Below are positions 62,044 through 64,000 of a DNA stretch of 64,000 nt, piece after piece; the stretch's first letter is position 1, and each line of letters opens with the position of its first letter. Both the position numbers and the translations under genes were made by a program. A model generated the notes under the pieces. That model saw only the letters and a program-made list of their open reading frames with translations. It was not told where the DNA came from and did no database searches. The stretch is from Actinoalloteichus_B caeruleus (GTDB lineage Bacteria > Actinomycetota > Actinomycetes > Mycobacteriales > Pseudonocardiaceae), in assembly GCF_000718005.1 (NCBI RefSeq), contig NZ_JODV01000010.1; one strand, 5' to 3'.

Positions 62044-63416
62044 ATGGCCGCGCACTCCCCGCGGTCGACGGCCGGATCCCACCGGGGTGAGGTGAGCGGC
62101 GTGGGCGACAGGCGTGCGGGATTCACGGCCCGACGTAAGGCGAGGGGCTTCACCCAGGAAGGGCTGGCCACGGCGGTCGGGGTGGAGTTCTCCACTGTCG
62201 GGCGCTGGGAACGCGGTTCGCTGACACCCCAACCGTGGCGGAGGGCCCGGATCGCGAAGGCACTGGGGGTCTCGCTCGACGACCTGGCCACGCTCCTCGG
62301 CGAGGATCCGGCCGACGGCTCGCAGGGCCTGTCACGGGGTGGGACGGGGCGAGCGCCCTCCGGCCGCACCCCGGACGCCCTCCTTCCAGCCTCGGGCTCG
62401 CCGATGTCCGCGATGAGCGACACTGGTGGACCGGCCGAACGAGGCGACGGGCCCCCGGTGCCGGCCGGGCACCTCGGGTCCCTCACCGTGACCGTGCCGC
62501 CGCCACGGCGGATAGGACGCTCCGAGGTCGAGCAGGTCAAGCTGATGACCAGCACCCTGGCCACCAGCGAGAACCTCTACGGCGGAGGCATGGCTGGGGA
62601 AGCGGGCGCGGCGCACCTGAGGTGGGCCAGCCAGCTGCTGGACGCCCAGGCCAGCACCGCCGTACGTGCGGGGATCTTCGAGACCGTCGGCAACCTCGCG
62701 GGAGTCGTCGCGTTCTCCGCCTTCGACGTCGGGAACCACGACGCCGCGACCCGGTGCTTCCGGTTCGGCCTGTGGTGCGCTGAGCAGGGCGGCTGCTGGG
62801 AGCTGCGTGCCGCGACCCTCGCTGACCTGGCCCGTCAGGCCATCTACCTCGGCAACGTGGCGAGGCACTGTCCTCGATCGAGTTCGCCCAGGTGCGAGCT
62901 GACCGGCTGACGGCCACCGCACGAGCCATGATCGGCAACGTCCGCGCCCGCTTGCTGGCGGTGCTGGGGCGTGACGATGAAGCCCGAGCGGAGGTGGACC
63001 GCGCCGACGCGCACTTCGCGGAACGGCAGCCGGAGGCGGACCCGCCCTGGCTGGTCTACTACGACGAGGCCGAACACGCCGGCAGCAGTGCGCGGGCGCT
63101 GACCTCGCTCGCTCTCGCCGCTAACCGGCCGGGGGAGGCGGCGGACCGGCTGAGAACCGCGATCCAACTGCACAGCGACGCCTACCCGCGCTCGCGGGCG
63201 TTCTCCAGGGCGCGGCTGGCGACCCTGCACATGGCGGTCGGGGATCCGAGGGAAGCCGCCCTCGTCGGCCGGCGCGCTGTCGAGGACGCCAGGATGTTGC
63301 ACTCGCGGCGGATGGACGAGGAGCTCGCCACGCTGGTCCGAGCGTGTCAGCGGCACCGTGCGATACCGGAGGTGGCGGAACTCGTGGAACTCCTGACCCA
63401 CCCCACCGATGACTGA
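62044..63416 (+). pseudogene. XRE/TPR regulator broken by one frameshift
   Basis: The first frame (62044 or GTG 62101 to 62910) encodes an XRE HTH (FTARRKARGFTQEGLATAVG, then VGRWERG) and the start of a helical TPR domain ending RQAIYLGNV. The reading continues in the next frame as EALSSIEFAQVRADRLTATA and runs to 63416. A single missing base near 62863 explains everything. Repaired, it is a ~430-440-residue actinobacterial XRE regulator. It is divergent from the RiPP-type methyltransferase. Confidence 0.8.
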
Positions 63417-64000
63417 GGCGAACGGCGCCCCGCTCCCATCAGCGCGGAACTCCCGAGCGGTGCTGGAAGCAGCGGGTGAACGAGCAGGCGTGTCGACCAC
63501 GGACGCGACGCTGATCCGGGACGGGATGAACGTCCTCTACCGGTTGGCCGGCGGTGTGGTGGCACGGATCGGACCGGCGGGTCCCACCTCGTCGCCGAAC
63601 GCCACCTCCGCGCTTCGCGCTGGTTGGCCGATCGCGGCGTTCCCGTCGTCCGCACCGTCGACGGTGTCGAACAGCCCACGTCCGTGGGAGGTCGACCTGT
63701 CACCTGGTGGGTGCGGCTACCGGAGCACCGCCCCGCCACTCCGGCCGAACTCGGCGCGACGCCGCGGCGGCTCCACCGGCTGGATCTCCCCGAGGCGGGC
63801 GTGTTTCCCACCGTCGACCCCCTGGAGGGACTACGTGCCGCACTCGACGGCGAGACCCTCCTGGCCGAGGGAGATCGGGACCTGCTGCGCGATCTCGCGG
63901 ACCGACTGCGCGTCGAGTACCGGGCCTTGGTGCCCCATCTCCCGCTCCGGCTCATCCACGGTCACCCCTGGCAGGGCAACGTCGTGGTTCCCCTGAGAGG
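63409..64000 (+). pseudogene. Aminoglycoside-phosphotransferase-fold kinase, frameshifted and cut by the window end
   Basis: The first frame (ATG 63409) reads LIRDGMNVLYRLAGGVVARIGPAG, an APH/choline-kinase start. Near 63581 the reading moves to the next frame (HLVAERHLRASRWLADRGVP, VTWWVRLPEHRP, LHRLDLPEAG) and reaches the catalytic-loop LIHGHPWQGNVV as the window ends. One missing base accounts for the shift. The gene overlaps the XRE stop by 8 nt and is co-transcribed with it. The substrate is unknown. Confidence 0.75.

Noticed and set aside
1..64000. tRNA, rRNA, CRISPR, insertion sequences, integrase or attachment sites
   Set aside because: I looked on both strands for tRNA-like arms, repeat-spacer patterns and transposase motifs and saw none that I could support.

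Overview
The window is about 64 kb of very high-GC DNA (low to mid 70s percent by eye) with GTG and even TTG starts, frequent 1-4 nt gene overlaps, a mycothiol-type DinB/MDMPI protein, twin-arginine and lipoprotein signals and LuxR-LAL, MmyB and XRE regulators. This is a filamentous actinomycete. The exact family cannot be fixed; Nocardiopsaceae or Pseudonocardiales would both fit. I see no rRNA, tRNA, CRISPR array or intact transposase.

Region 1 (about 1.9-20.8 kb) is the main find: a phosphonate biosynthetic cluster. A minus-strand operon runs from PEP phosphomutase (16183-17091) through a phosphoglycerate-dehydrogenase-like enzyme, a Zn alcohol dehydrogenase, an ArgC-like acyl-phosphate reductase, a phosphoglycerate-kinase-like enzyme and an Fe alcohol dehydrogenase to a nucleotidyltransferase-fold protein and an MFS exporter. 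Two further minus-strand genes follow, an MDMPI-like protein and a thymidylate-kinase-like protein. A PhnW-like transaminase and a large FAD protein diverge from the mutase. A HAD phosphatase and a homologue of the fosfomycin kinase FomA lie at the other edge. No phosphonopyruvate decarboxylase is visible. The enzyme set reads as a copy of lower gluconeogenesis using C-P in place of C-O-P: PEP to phosphonopyruvate, phosphonolactate (3-PG mimic), phosphonolactoyl phosphate (1,3-BPG mimic), phosphonolactaldehyde, then diol or amino alcohol.

Region 2 (21-30 kb) holds a secreted I36-type protein, a PhzG-like flavin oxidase divergent from an orphan flavin halogenase, a CpdA-like phosphodiesterase, an M20 amidohydrolase, and an aldo/keto reductase divergent from an MmyB-type regulator. 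Region 3 (30-38 kb) looks like the wreck of a glycosylated natural-product cluster: an intact TylF-type O-methyltransferase, a second intact methyltransferase and an LAL regulator surround frameshifted remnants of a GT1 glycosyltransferase, an ABC exporter and an O-methyltransferase.

Region 4 (38-49.3 kb) is envelope and metal physiology: a Tat-signal SDR, a membrane molybdopterin oxidoreductase with a fasciclin lipoprotein, a zinc uptake locus of Azt type (two AztD-like proteins, AztC, AztB and divergent AztA with a Zur-like box between), and a Rip1/RseP-type M50 protease. Region 5 (49.4-59.4 kb) holds two catabolic modules: a GntR-controlled sugar-acid operon (transporter, aldolase, dehydratase) and a ketone module (Baeyer-Villiger monooxygenase plus SMP-30 lactonase, divergent from an SDR plus esterase) around a 28-bp palindrome. 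Region 6 (59.5-64 kb) has a decayed MocR-type gene, a RiPP-type isoaspartyl methyltransferase, a frameshifted XRE/TPR regulator and a frameshifted phosphotransferase cut by the window end.
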